Below, piece by piece: positions 6,457 through 14,634 of a stretch of DNA of 14,634 nt (positions are counted from its first letter, which is position 1; every line of letters begins with the position of its first letter). Position numbers and translations under genes: made by a program. Source of the DNA: Deltaproteobacteria bacterium (GTDB lineage Bacteria; SAR324; JACQKK01); the NCBI GenBank assembly GCA_029879595.1, contig JAOUPZ010000031.1, positions 1 through 14,634 on the forward strand, read 5' to 3'. The notes under the pieces are model-generated. The model ran no database searches. It was not told the origin of the DNA and saw only the letters and a list, made by a program, of their open reading frames with translations.

Positions 6457-7692
6457 CTATCGCCCAACGGCCTGCTGCACGGCGGAGGCCGGGTCGATGG
6501 TGCGCTCGGGGGGGGAGCCCCGGCGGAGCTGGTTGATGGCCGCGGTGATGCCGTTCAGCGTGAGCGGAAACATGCTTTCGGCAAAAACCGACCGCACCAG
6601 CGAAATGGAATAAATCTGCCGCCAGTCCTCCCGGGGCTCCGGGTTGAGCCATACCGAGTGCGGAAAGGCTTCCCGCAGGCGGGCCAGCCAGACCAGCCCC
6701 GGCTCCTGGTTGAAGTGATCCACGCTGCCCCCCTGCTGAAGCAGTTCGTAGGGGCTCATGGAGGCATCACCCACGATTATCAGCCGGTAGTCGCGGTTGT
6801 ACTTGTGCAGGATGTCGAAGGTGGCCCGCCGGCCCTCCCAGCGGTATTCCTCCAGCCAGACGTTCTCATACACGCAGTTGTGAAAATAGAAGGTCTCCAG
6901 GTGCTTGAACTCGGTGCGTGCCGAGGAAAACAGCTGCTCGCAGCGCCGCACATGGGGGGTCATGGAACCGCCAATGTCGAAGAACAGCAGCACCTTCACA
7001 GCGTTGCGGCGGCTGGGGCGCATCAGCACATCGTACATCATCCCCTTGCGGGCCGTGTCCCTGATGGTGCCGTCCAGGTCCAGCTCATCGGGGTGCCCCT
7101 CGCGTGTGAAGCGCCGCAGGCGGCGCAGGGCCATCTTGATGTTGCGGGTGTCGAGCACCATGTCTCCGGCCAGGCCCTGGTAGAGCCGCTGATCCCACAC
7201 CTTTACGGCGCTCCCCCGGCGTTTCCCCGCGTCGCCCACCCTGATTCCCGCCGGGTTGTACCCCCCGGAGCCAAAGGGGCTGGTGCCTCCGGTGCCTACC
7301 CATTTATTGCCTCCCTGATGGGCCTCTTTCTGCTCCCGGCTGCGTTCCGCGAAGGTTTTCATAATATCCTCCCAGCTCCCCAGGGCCTCGATGCGCGCCA
7401 TTTCCTCCGGCGTGAACAGCCGCTCCAGACCGGACCTGAGCCATTCGGCGGGAATCTGTCCCGCGCTTAGGCTGAGCACCCGGTCCGTGCCTTGAAAATA
7501 ATGGGCGAAGGCCCTGTCGAAGGGGTCGAAATACCGTTCATCCTTGACCAGCGCGGCCCGGCACAAGTAGTAGAACTGTTCCGCATCGGGCTCGATAACC
7601 CGCCGGGACAGCGCGTCCAGAAGCGCCAGGAACTCCTTTACCGAAACCGGCACTCCGGCGGCGCGCAGTATGTGTAGGAAATCGGCGAACAT
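6457..7692 (-). CDS. CoxE-like von Willebrand factor A domain protein
   Basis: The 411-residue cytoplasmic protein has no signal peptide. Residues about 232-385 form a VWA domain of the CoxE-like type, with a metal-binding (MIDAS) motif DIGGSM at 239-244 and a second acidic site GDASM at 308-312. The canonical DxSxS has Gly in place of the first Ser (Asp-Ile-Gly-Gly-Ser), a substitution that may weaken metal binding. The N-terminal half is helical and charged, with a Gly-rich linker (about 127-151, GTGGTSPFGSGG). Such proteins normally work with a MoxR ATPase as a chaperone-like pair that matures or activates another enzyme or complex. That partner is encoded 61 bp upstream on the same strand. 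The start ATG has AGG 5 nt upstream. The client protein is unknown. Confidence 0.9.
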   Translation of the reverse strand: MFADFLHILRAAGVPVSVKEFLALLDALSRRVIEPDAEQFYYLCRAALVKDERYFDPFDRAFAHYFQGTDRVLSLSAGQIPAEWLRSGLERLFTPEEMARIEALGSWEDIMKTFAERSREQKEAHQGGNKWVGTGGTSPFGSGGYNPAGIRVGDAGKRRGSAVKVWDQRLYQGLAGDMVLDTRNIKMALRRLRRFTREGHPDELDLDGTIRDTARKGMMYDVLMRPSRRNAVKVLLFFDIGGSMTPHVRRCEQLFSSARTEFKHLETFYFHNCVYENVWLEEYRWEGRRATFDILHKYNRDYRLIIVGDASMSPYELLQQGGSVDHFNQEPGLVWLARLREAFPHSVWLNPEPREDWRQIYSISLVRSVFAESMFPLTLNGITAAINQLRRGSPPERTIDPASAVQQAVGR

Positions 7693-7753
7693 GAATCCTC
7701 GGGCTCCCTGACGCCCGGTATGGGCAGTGGGGGCGGTTCAGTTTCCGGGCTGG

Positions 7754-8602
7754 CTAAAAACGCCGCTGGACAAAACCCATTTTCTCGAAAAGCTGGATGT
7801 CCTGCTCGTTTTTCAGCATGGCTCCGTGCAGAGGAGGCAGCTCCCGGGCCAGGTCCAGTTCCTTGAGCCGGGAAGGAGGTATGTTTTCCACCAGCAGCAG
7901 CCGTATCCAGTCGATCAGCTCGCTGGTGGTGGGTTTTTTCTTCAGCCCCTGCACCTCGCGGAACTTGAAAAACACCTCCAGGGCCTCCCGGAGCAATTCC
8001 TCGTGCAGCCCCGGATGATGCACGCTGATAATCTGCCGCATGGTCTCCGGGTCGGGAAAGCGGATGTAGTGGAAAAAACACCGCCGCAGGAAGGCGTCCG
8101 GCAGTTCCTTCTCGTTGTTGCTGGTTATGATGACCACCGGCCGCTGCCGGGCCTGCACCATCTCGCCGGTTTCATACACATGGAACTCCATCCGGTCCAG
8201 TTCCAGCAGCAGATCATTGGGAAACTCGATGTCGGCCTTGTCTATCTCGTCTATGAGCAGCACCACCTTTTGCTCGGCGCTGAAGGCCTCCCATATCTTG
8301 CCGCGCCTGATATATGCACCGATGTCCTTGAGCCGGTCCTCGCCCAGCTGGCTGTCCCGGAGCCGGGACACCGCGTCGTACTCGTAGAGCCCCTGCTGGG
8401 CCGTGGTGGTGGACTTGATGTGCCAGGGGATTATCTCCATGCCCAATGCGGAGGCGACCTCGTGGGCCAGCATGGTCTTGCCGGTGCCCGGCTCGCCCTT
8501 CACCAGCAGGGGCTTTTCCAGCGCAATGGCGGCATTGACCGCCACCTGGAGATCGTCCGTGGCGATATAGCTGCTGGTGCCGTTGAATTTGCTTTTTTTC
8601 AT
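7754..8602 (-). CDS. MoxR-family AAA+ ATPase
   Basis: This is a 282-residue cytoplasmic AAA+ ATPase that is expected to form a hexameric ring and remodel protein partners with a VWA co-factor. It carries Walker A GEPGTGKT (36-43), Walker B LLIDEID (115-121), sensor 1 around ITSNNEKELPD (159-169) and the arginine pair in FLRRC (171-175). The HIKSTTTAQQGLYEYD segment (61-76) is typical of the group that pairs with CoxE-like VWA proteins. A C-terminal lid helical region follows (about 225-282). The ATG is preceded by no strong ribosome binding site, only GGCAAG. It is the first gene of the leftward pair and is read divergently from the ATP synthase operon. Nothing nearby encodes an obvious metalloenzyme client. 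Confidence 0.93.
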   Translation of the reverse strand: MKKSKFNGTSSYIATDDLQVAVNAAIALEKPLLVKGEPGTGKTMLAHEVASALGMEIIPWHIKSTTTAQQGLYEYDAVSRLRDSQLGEDRLKDIGAYIRRGKIWEAFSAEQKVVLLIDEIDKADIEFPNDLLLELDRMEFHVYETGEMVQARQRPVVIITSNNEKELPDAFLRRCFFHYIRFPDPETMRQIISVHHPGLHEELLREALEVFFKFREVQGLKKKPTTSELIDWIRLLLVENIPPSRLKELDLARELPPLHGAMLKNEQDIQLFEKMGFVQRRF

Positions 8603-8774
8603 GGGGCTTGCCGGTTGTTTTGTGGGGGCCCGCTGCCGTCGGGTCGTTCCTGGATTATGTTAATGTGAAAATATCATGACCTGCCCCGGGCATCAAATAA
8701 GTCCCATTTGGCAGTTTTTAAAGCCTGGGCTATTCTGAAATGATAAAAATAACTGTTTTGTCATTTTCTATCTG

Positions 8775-8803
8775 TTGACAGATTTTTTGTGATCATGTTA
8801 CAT
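8775..8803 (+). promoter_or_regulatory. Promoter candidate with perfect -35 box
   Basis: TTGACA (8775-8780) is a perfect -35 hexamer. At 17 bp the -10 is TTACAT (8798-8803), only 3 of 6 matches. The spacer and -10 contain an imperfect inverted repeat TGTGA (8788-8792), N5, TTACA (8798-8802), similar in half-site to CRP/FNR-family sites but with 5 and not 6 central bases. It could drive the ATP synthase operon from about 360 bp upstream. Confidence 0.35.
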
Positions 8804-8859
8804 ATTTTTGTTTTCTGGCTTTTTATTTTAATGGATTTTACCCGGAAAGAACCTAAGGG

Positions 8860-8868
8860 TGCTATTAT
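8860..8868 (+). promoter_or_regulatory. Extended -10 promoter candidate
   Basis: TGCTATTAT is an extended -10 element: TG, one base, then TATTAT with 5 of 6 matches. No clear -35 box is found at 17 bp, as is allowed for extended -10 promoters. It lies about 300 bp before the first ATP synthase gene. Confidence 0.35.
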
Positions 8869-9076
8869 TCGGGTGTGATCCAGTCGCCGCGGGAAAAAAG
8901 GGCAGTATTTGCAGTACACGCGTACCGCGGATGAAAATTCCGGGTAATATTAAATAATTTTGCAGGGTGCGAATCCGGCAGAAATGGGTGTCAAATTACC
9001 GGGAAAAGGTTTCCTGGGGCCCATTGTAAAAGATTAGTCATGCTTCGTCCCGCCCATTTGGGGGGATCGGATCGGT

Positions 9077-9093
9077 CCGGCGCTAAAAGCCGG
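9077..9093 (+). other. Small hairpin in the ATP synthase leader
   Basis: CCGGC (9077-9081) pairs with GCCGG (9089-9093) around the loop GCTAAAA. It lies 75 nt before the b' start codon. No T-run follows, so it is not an intrinsic terminator. Confidence 0.4.
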
Positions 9094-9167
9094 CACGGAA
9101 GCCCGGCCAAACCCGGAAAAAGCAGACCTTACCGACAAACACAAAACAGGAAACACCAGTTACCGCC

Positions 9168-9638
9168 ATGAATTACCTGGATTCCCCATATCTGCAAAGA
9201 GTTTTTGATTTTGACATATTGCACATGGAGCTGAACACGTTCCTGTTCATGCTGGTGGTCATTCTGATCGTCATGGTGAGCCTGAACACGCTTTTGTTCC
9301 GCCCCATCCTGAGAACCCTGGACAACCGCGCCGCCCTGAAGAACTCTTTGGAGAAAGGCGTTTCGGGTTCCATGGAGGAAATTCAGAGCCTTACCGAGAA
9401 ATACCAGCTGGATCTGGCCAAGGTGCTGGACCAGGTGGCCTCCGTGCGGGGGGAAAGTCACAAGACCACCCAGAAGGTCGTCTCGGAAATACTGGAAAAG
9501 TCGCGTGAGGAATCCCAGCAGAACTTCCAGCAGTCCCTGGGAGAATTGCAAAAGCAGATGGAGGCCGTTCGCGTTCAGCTGGCGGATGAGGCGCGCACAC
9601 TGGCCGACAAGGCCGCCCAGAAACTGCTGGGTGCGTAG
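9168..9638 (+). CDS. F1Fo ATP synthase subunit b' (atpF' / atpX)
   Basis: This is a peripheral-stalk subunit that holds the F1 head stationary against the membrane sector. The 156 residues begin with a short cytoplasmic or periplasmic tip, then one membrane segment (about 23-45, FLFMLVVILIVMVSL), then FRPILRTLDNR and a long charged helical domain predicted as coiled coil to the C-terminus. This is the b/b' architecture. It is the first of two b-type genes, as in other bacteria whose stalk is a b-b' heterodimer. The ATG at 9168 has no close Shine-Dalgarno; the best, AGGA at 9147-9150, is 17 nt away, so initiation may be weak or the start may differ slightly. It is 60 bp upstream of atpF. No atpB or atpE precedes it. 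Confidence 0.85.
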   Translation: MNYLDSPYLQRVFDFDILHMELNTFLFMLVVILIVMVSLNTLLFRPILRTLDNRAALKNSLEKGVSGSMEEIQSLTEKYQLDLAKVLDQVASVRGESHKTTQKVVSEILEKSREESQQNFQQSLGELQKQMEAVRVQLADEARTLADKAAQKLLGA

Positions 9639-9656
9639 GATATAGGCATTAAAACA

Positions 9657-9671
9657 GCCCGCCTGACGGGC
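9657..9671 (+). other. Hairpin between b' and b genes
   Basis: GCCCG (9657-9661) and CGGGC (9667-9671) pair around CCTGA. It sits in the 60-bp gap, about 15 nt before the ribosome binding site of atpF, with no T-run after it. It may mark an mRNA processing or stability point, or tune atpF translation. Confidence 0.35.
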
Positions 9672-9698
9672 CATCGGATAACCTGAGGATATATCGAA

Positions 9699-10298
9699 GT
9701 GGCATTTCTCAACACCTGCCGTTCAGCCCTGGCCGGAATAATGCGATTTTTGACTCTCGCGGCGGCCACAACCATACCCTGGACCGCGACGGCCCTGGCC
9801 GCCGGCGGAGCCAGCACGGACCCCTGGGGCGATCTTTTGCACAAGGCCATCAACTTCGTGGTGCTGGTGGCGCTGCTGGTTTATTTCCTGCGCAAGCCCA
9901 TCCCCGGATTTCTTCGCAAGACGGCCGGTGAGGCCAAGGAGCAGCTTGAGGCGGCCCGCGAGGCGGCCCGCAAGGCCGAGGAGGAACTGGCCGCCCAGAA
10001 GGCCAAGATAGCCGGGCTGCAGCAGGAACTGGAGCGGATGGTGCAAAAGGCCCGCGAGGATGCCGAAGCCGAGCAGAAGCTGCTTGTTGCCGATGCACAA
10101 ACACAGGCCGAACGCATCAAGTCCCATGTCCAGGCGCAGATGGAGCAGGAGGTGCGCAAGGCCACTGCGGTGCTGCGCCGGGAGATGGCGGAGGAAATGG
10201 TCAAAGTGGCTGAGGAAATCATTAAAAAGCGCATGGACCCCGCCGCAAGCAGCAAGGTCATTGACAGGTTTATCCAGCAGCTGGAGGGATCAAGATGA
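9699..10298 (+). CDS. atpF: F1Fo ATP synthase subunit b
   Basis: This is the second peripheral-stalk subunit, forming with b' the stator that links the a subunit to delta and alpha. Its 199 residues are longer than the about 156 of Escherichia coli because of an N-terminal extension that looks like a signal peptide (hydrophobic 11-33, cleavage-like TALA-AGG at about 34). The true membrane anchor follows at about 50-64 (AINFVVLVALLVYFL) with KPIPGFL after it, then a long Ala/Glu/Lys-rich coiled coil (75-180). It starts with GTG at 9699, preceded by GAGGAT at about 8 nt. Its stop codon overlaps the atpH start in ATGA, which implies translational coupling. Confidence 0.93.
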   Translation: MAFLNTCRSALAGIMRFLTLAAATTIPWTATALAAGGASTDPWGDLLHKAINFVVLVALLVYFLRKPIPGFLRKTAGEAKEQLEAAREAARKAEEELAAQKAKIAGLQQELERMVQKAREDAEAEQKLLVADAQTQAERIKSHVQAQMEQEVRKATAVLRREMAEEMVKVAEEIIKKRMDPAASSKVIDRFIQQLEGSR

Positions 10299-10837
10299 GC
10301 TCCATGGTAATCGCCAAACGGTACGCAAAAGCCCTGATGAACCTTGCGGTCAAGGAAAATAGCGTTGAGCAGGTGGGCGAGGGGCTGGACACCCTTGCCG
10401 ACGCCCTGGTGGAATCGGCGGAATTCGCCGCCGCCCTGGCGGACCCGAAAGTGCCCCAGAGCGTCAAGGCCCAGATCATGGCCGAAGTGTTGAAAAAGGC
10501 CCAGGCCCACACCCTGGTTTCCAATTTTGTGCGCCTCCTGACGGAAAAGCGCCGGCTGGTCCTGATGGGCGAGATCCGGACCGCGTTTCATCAGCTGGCC
10601 GACGAGAAGGCCGGCCGGGCCTATGCCCGCGTCAGGGTGGCCGAAAAACTGACCGGGGATCAGGAAGCCCGGCTGAAAAAGCAGCTGGAGAACCTCTCCG
10701 GCAAGAATCTTACCCTGCAGGTGACCGTTGACCCCGACCTTTTGGGTGGAGCGGTGGCCCGGATCGGCAGCACGGTCTGGGATGGGAGCCTGCGTAATCA
10801 ACTGGATCAAATCAGACAATCGTTCATTGAAGGATAG
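10295..10837 (+). CDS. atpH: F1Fo ATP synthase subunit delta
   Basis: Subunit delta caps the F1 head and binds the b/b' stalk. The 180 residues match the family (about 177). The N-terminal helical domain contains the typical RYAKALMNLAVKEN (9-22) and LTEKRRLVLMGEI (81-93). The C-terminal part carries LTLQVTVDPDLLGGAVARIGSTVWDGS, of which DPDLLGG and the following I/V-G pattern are diagnostic, and ends in the usual RNQLDQIRQSF. The ATG overlaps the stop of atpF by 4 bases and has GGAGG about 6 nt upstream. atpA follows after 7 bases. Confidence 0.95.
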   Translation: MSSMVIAKRYAKALMNLAVKENSVEQVGEGLDTLADALVESAEFAAALADPKVPQSVKAQIMAEVLKKAQAHTLVSNFVRLLTEKRRLVLMGEIRTAFHQLADEKAGRAYARVRVAEKLTGDQEARLKKQLENLSGKNLTLQVTVDPDLLGGAVARIGSTVWDGSLRNQLDQIRQSFIEG

Positions 10838-10844
10838 TTGACAA

Positions 10845-12353
<1,509 letters not shown>

Positions 12354-12354
12354 G

Positions 12355-13245
12355 ATGGCGACATTAAGAGACATCAAGCGCCGCATTGACAGCGTGCGCA
12401 ACACCCGGCAGATCACCAGCGCCATGAAGATGGTGTCCACCGCGAAGCTGAACCGGGCCCAGAATCAGGTGCGGGCCGCCCAGCCTTACTCGGAGGAACT
12501 GCGCAGCATGGTGACCTCAATTTCCTCAGGGCTGACCGCTGATGACCACCAGCTGTTTCAGTCCCCTGAGGGCGGATCCTCGGTGGTGATGCTCTTCACC
12601 TCGGACCGGGGGTTGTGCGGGGCCTTCAACACGGCGCTGTGCAAGAACCTGGAGCGCCATGTGGCCGCCAACCGGGAGACCTTTCCCGACCTGGAGATCA
12701 TAACCATTGGCCGCACCGGTAATGACTACTTCAAGAAGCGCGGCTTCAAGATCCGCCGCTCGGTGCTGTACGCCAAGCCCGACGAGCGCAAGCTTCATAT
12801 CAAGGACCTGATCGAGGAGCTGAACGGAGCGTTCATCAGCGGAGAAGTGGGGCGGCTGTTCCTGGCCTACAATCACTTCAACAACCCCATCAGCCAGGAG
12901 CCCCGGGTGACGCAGCTTTTGCCCATCGCACCGCCCAAGGCAACCGGGGTGGCCGGAGAGGAAAAGGCAAAGGATCAGCCCGCCACGGCACGGGAGCTTA
13001 TATTCGAGCCTTCCCGCGAGCATATCCTGGATCTGCTGCTGCCGCGCTACATGGAGAACCAGTGCTTCCTGGCCCATCTCAATACCGAAGCCGGCGAGCA
13101 TGGCGCGCGCATGGTCGCCATGGATGGAGCCACCAGGAACGCGGGGGATATGATCGAACGCCTGACACTGCAATACAACCGGGTGCGCCAGGCCGCCATT
13201 ACGAAGGAACTGATCGAGATCGTGAACGGCGCCCAGGCCATCTGA
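12355..13245 (+). CDS. atpG: F1Fo ATP synthase subunit gamma
   Basis: Subunit gamma is the rotating central shaft that couples proton (or sodium) flow to catalysis. The 296 residues are close to the family norm (about 287). The N-terminal helix MATLRDIKRRIDSVRNT with ITSAMKMVSTAKL (20-32), the middle SDRGLCGAFN (83-92), and the C-terminal helix (from EHGARMVAMDGAT, then ITKELIEIVNGAQAI) are hallmark segments. Around 195-213 lies a short variable, charged linker (KATGVAGEEKAKDQP). The start is 1 base after the atpA stop, so it is probably translated by coupling. A 145-bp gap containing hairpins follows before atpD. Confidence 0.97.
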   Translation: MATLRDIKRRIDSVRNTRQITSAMKMVSTAKLNRAQNQVRAAQPYSEELRSMVTSISSGLTADDHQLFQSPEGGSSVVMLFTSDRGLCGAFNTALCKNLERHVAANRETFPDLEIITIGRTGNDYFKKRGFKIRRSVLYAKPDERKLHIKDLIEELNGAFISGEVGRLFLAYNHFNNPISQEPRVTQLLPIAPPKATGVAGEEKAKDQPATARELIFEPSREHILDLLLPRYMENQCFLAHLNTEAGEHGARMVAMDGATRNAGDMIERLTLQYNRVRQAAITKELIEIVNGAQAI

Positions 13246-13256
13246 CAGGCTCCGGG

Positions 13257-13283
13257 TGCCCGGGTTATTTCGGGCAGTTTTTT
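13257..13283 (+). terminator. Terminator-like hairpin between atpG and atpD
   Basis: TGCCCG (13257-13262) pairs with CGGGCA (13271-13276) around GGTTATTT, then G and six T residues (13278-13283) follow. It begins 12 nt after the atpG stop codon. Structurally it is a short intrinsic terminator, but lying inside an operon it more likely reduces than stops transcription into atpD. A preceding CCGGGTGCCCGG (13252-13263) can pair with itself and compete for the left arm. Confidence 0.5.
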
Positions 13284-13319
13284 CAGGCAGTATATTTTTT
13301 TAACAGCAACAGGTTCCGG

Positions 13320-13333
13320 GACGGGAAACCGTC
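13320..13333 (+). other. GNRA-capped hairpin upstream of atpD
   Basis: GACGG (13320-13324) and CCGTC (13329-13333) form a 5-bp stem with a GAAA tetraloop, a very stable RNA fold. It sits 57 nt before the atpD start codon. It may protect a processed atpD mRNA 5' end or affect translation. The pairing is seen directly; the role is inference. Confidence 0.45.
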
Positions 13334-13390
13334 GTCGGGAAAAACGATAGAAACAACAAACCGCTAACAAGCTACGGGATAGTAAATAAA

Positions 13391-14634
13391 ATGGCCAAAG
13401 GACATGTGGTACAGGTGATGGGACCGGTGGTGGACATCGCCTTTTCGGAAGGTTCGCTGCCGGCGATTCTGAACGCCGTGCGTATTGACATGAAGGAAGG
13501 CGGGCAGGACAAGCCCATTATCTGCGAGGTGCAGCAGCACCTGGGCGAATCGGTCGTGCGCACTGTGGCCATGTCCAGCACCGACGGCGTTTCGCGCGGC
13601 ATGGTGGTCGTGGACCTGGATACTCCCATCTCCGTCCCTGTGGGCAAGGAAGTGCTGGGGCGCATCCTGAACGTCATCGGTGAGCCGGTGGACGAAGCCG
13701 GCGATGTGAATGCCAAGACCTTCCGGTCCATACACCAGACTCCGCCCACCTTTGAGGAGCAGGAAACCGGCACCAGCATGTTTGTCACCGGCATCAAGGT
13801 CATCGACCTGCTGTGCCCCTATGCCCGCGGCGGCAAGATCGGATTGTTCGGCGGTGCCGGGGTGGGCAAGACCGTGGTCATCATGGAGCTCATCCGCAAC
13901 ATCGCCTCGGAGCACGGCGGTTACTCGGTATTTGCCGGGGTGGGTGAGCGGACCCGCGAGGGTAACGACCTGTGGCTGGAGATGAAGGAGTCGGGCGTGC
14001 TGGAAAAGACAGCCCTGATCTACGGCCAGATGAACGAGCCCCCCGGAGCCCGCGCCCGCGTGGCCCTCACCGGACTGACCGTGGCCGAGCACTTCCGCGA
14101 CGAGTTCAAGGCCGACGTGCTGATGTTCATCGACAATATCTTCCGCTTCACCCAGGCCGGTTCCGAGGTGTCCGCCCTGCTGGGCCGCGTGCCCAGCGCC
14201 GTGGGTTATCAGCCCACGCTGGCCACCGAGATGGGTGCCCTGCAGGAGCGCATCACCACCACCAAGAACGGCTCCATCACCTCGGTGCAGGCCATCTATG
14301 TGCCCGCCGACGACCTGACCGACCCTGCGCCGGCCACCGCCTTCGCGCACCTGGACGCCACCACCGTGCTCAGCCGGGCCATCACCGAGCTGGGTATCTA
14401 CCCGGCGGTGGACCCGCTGGACTCCACCTCCCGGATTCTTGACCCGGCAATCGTGGGCGAGGAGCACTTCCGGGTGGCCCGCGAGGTGCAGCGGGTGCTG
14501 CAGCGCTACAAGGACCTGCAGGACATTATCGCCATTCTGGGTATGGACGAGCTTTCCGATGAGGACAAGTCCCTGGTGGAACGCGCCCGCAAGATCCAGC
14601 GCTTCCTCTCCCAGCCCTTCTTCGTGGCCGAGCA
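13391..14634 (+). CDS. atpD: F1Fo ATP synthase subunit beta (3' end cut by window)
   Basis: This is the catalytic subunit of F1, making ATP from ADP and phosphate. The open frame runs from ATG 13391 to the window end without a stop: 414 complete codons of an expected total of about 470. Residues: MAKGHVVQVMGPVVDIAF (1-18), P-loop GGAGVGKT (154-161), catalytic Glu186 and Arg187 in GVGERTREG, Walker B MFIDNIFRF (245-253), the family signature around PAVDPLDSTSR (338-348) and the DELSDEDK loop near the C-terminus, followed by SQPFFVAE at the cut. No strong ribosome binding site is visible; GGGAT lies about 14 nt before the ATG. It follows atpG by 145 bp. Epsilon (atpC) would be expected next. 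Confidence 0.98.
   Translation, partial: MAKGHVVQVMGPVVDIAFSEGSLPAILNAVRIDMKEGGQDKPIICEVQQHLGESVVRTVAMSSTDGVSRGMVVVDLDTPISVPVGKEVLGRILNVIGEPVDEAGDVNAKTFRSIHQTPPTFEEQETGTSMFVTGIKVIDLLCPYARGGKIGLFGGAGVGKTVVIMELIRNIASEHGGYSVFAGVGERTREGNDLWLEMKESGVLEKTALIYGQMNEPPGARARVALTGLTVAEHFRDEFKADVLMFIDNIFRFTQAGSEVSALLGRVPSAVGYQPTLATEMGALQERITTTKNGSITSVQAIYVPADDLTDPAPATAFAHLDATTVLSRAITELGIYPAVDPLDSTSRILDPAIVGEEHFRVAREVQRVLQRYKDLQDIIAILGMDELSDEDKSLVERARKIQRFLSQPFFVAE

Larger units (their letters stand above)
8603..9167. other. 565-bp divergent intergenic region before the ATP synthase operon
   Basis: No convincing gene is present on either strand. Bases 8650-8840 are AT-rich and contain the promoter candidates listed separately. 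From about 8841 to 9160 the composition returns to GC-rich and several dyads appear: CCGCGG at 8887-8892 and again at 8925-8930, and a hairpin at 9077-9093. If transcription starts near 8875, the operon has a leader of roughly 290 nt, long enough to fold into regulatory structure. I matched no known riboswitch. The leftward MoxR/VWA pair must also start here; CATAAT on the minus strand (8654-8659) is a possible but weak -10. Confidence 0.6.

Noticed and set aside
8966..9000. GGTGCGAATCCGGCA segment recalling part of a cobalamin riboswitch
   Set aside because: The B12 box (GCCAGGAGACCTGCC-like) and the rest of the conserved core are missing, and an ATP synthase operon is not an expected target.

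Overview
The window looks like chromosomal DNA of a GC-rich, diderm (Gram-negative) bacterium. It is most likely a member of the former Deltaproteobacteria (Desulfobacterota). This is inferred from the ATP synthase cluster, which runs b', b, delta, alpha, gamma, beta with no a or c subunit gene in front of b'. It is also inferred from the b subunit's signal-peptide-like N-terminus and from the outer-membrane and lipoprotein genes. The species cannot be named from this sequence. I saw no tRNA, rRNA, insertion sequence, CRISPR array or phage gene.

Layout. (1) 1-520: a strong hairpin, an 80-residue protein of unknown function, then a convergent intergenic stretch with two hairpins, one terminator-like for the leftward amt transcript. 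(2) 521-2166, minus strand: glnK (P-II regulator) followed by amt (ammonium channel), a standard nitrogen-control pair. Their upstream region (2167-2614) is AT-rich and contains a perfect 8-bp inverted repeat around a TATAAT box. (3) 2615-6444, plus strand: two genes 41 bp apart, for a secreted outer-membrane beta-barrel with an NPAG motif and a large lipoprotein. The lipoprotein has a prepeptidase-C-terminal (PPC)-like segment and C-terminal leucine-rich repeats. Its 5' end consists of two 15-bp tandem repeat arrays lying between a good ribosome binding site and the lipobox. (4) 6457-8602, minus strand: a CoxE-like von Willebrand factor A (VWA) protein and, upstream of it in the same operon, a MoxR-family AAA+ ATPase. 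(5) 8603-9167: a 565-bp gene-free region between divergent units, AT-rich in its first half, with promoter candidates for the ATP synthase operon. (6) 9168-14634, plus strand: the F1Fo ATP synthase genes b', b, delta, alpha, gamma and beta, with beta cut by the window edge.

How the parts work together. GlnK senses nitrogen and energy status and is expected to plug the Amt channel; both the GlnK T-loop tyrosine and the Amt C-terminal tail are present. MoxR and VWA proteins usually act as a pair that remodels or activates another protein; their client is not visible here. The barrel and lipoprotein are probably co-expressed and may form one outer-membrane assembly, which I could not match to a described system. 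The ATP synthase genes encode the peripheral stalk and most of the F1 head; the a and c subunits must be encoded elsewhere, and epsilon probably lies just beyond the right edge.

The least conventional signals are the tandem-repeat 5' end of the lipoprotein gene, the barrel/lipoprotein pair itself, the palindrome over the glnK promoter, and a terminator-like hairpin inside the ATP synthase operon between gamma and beta.
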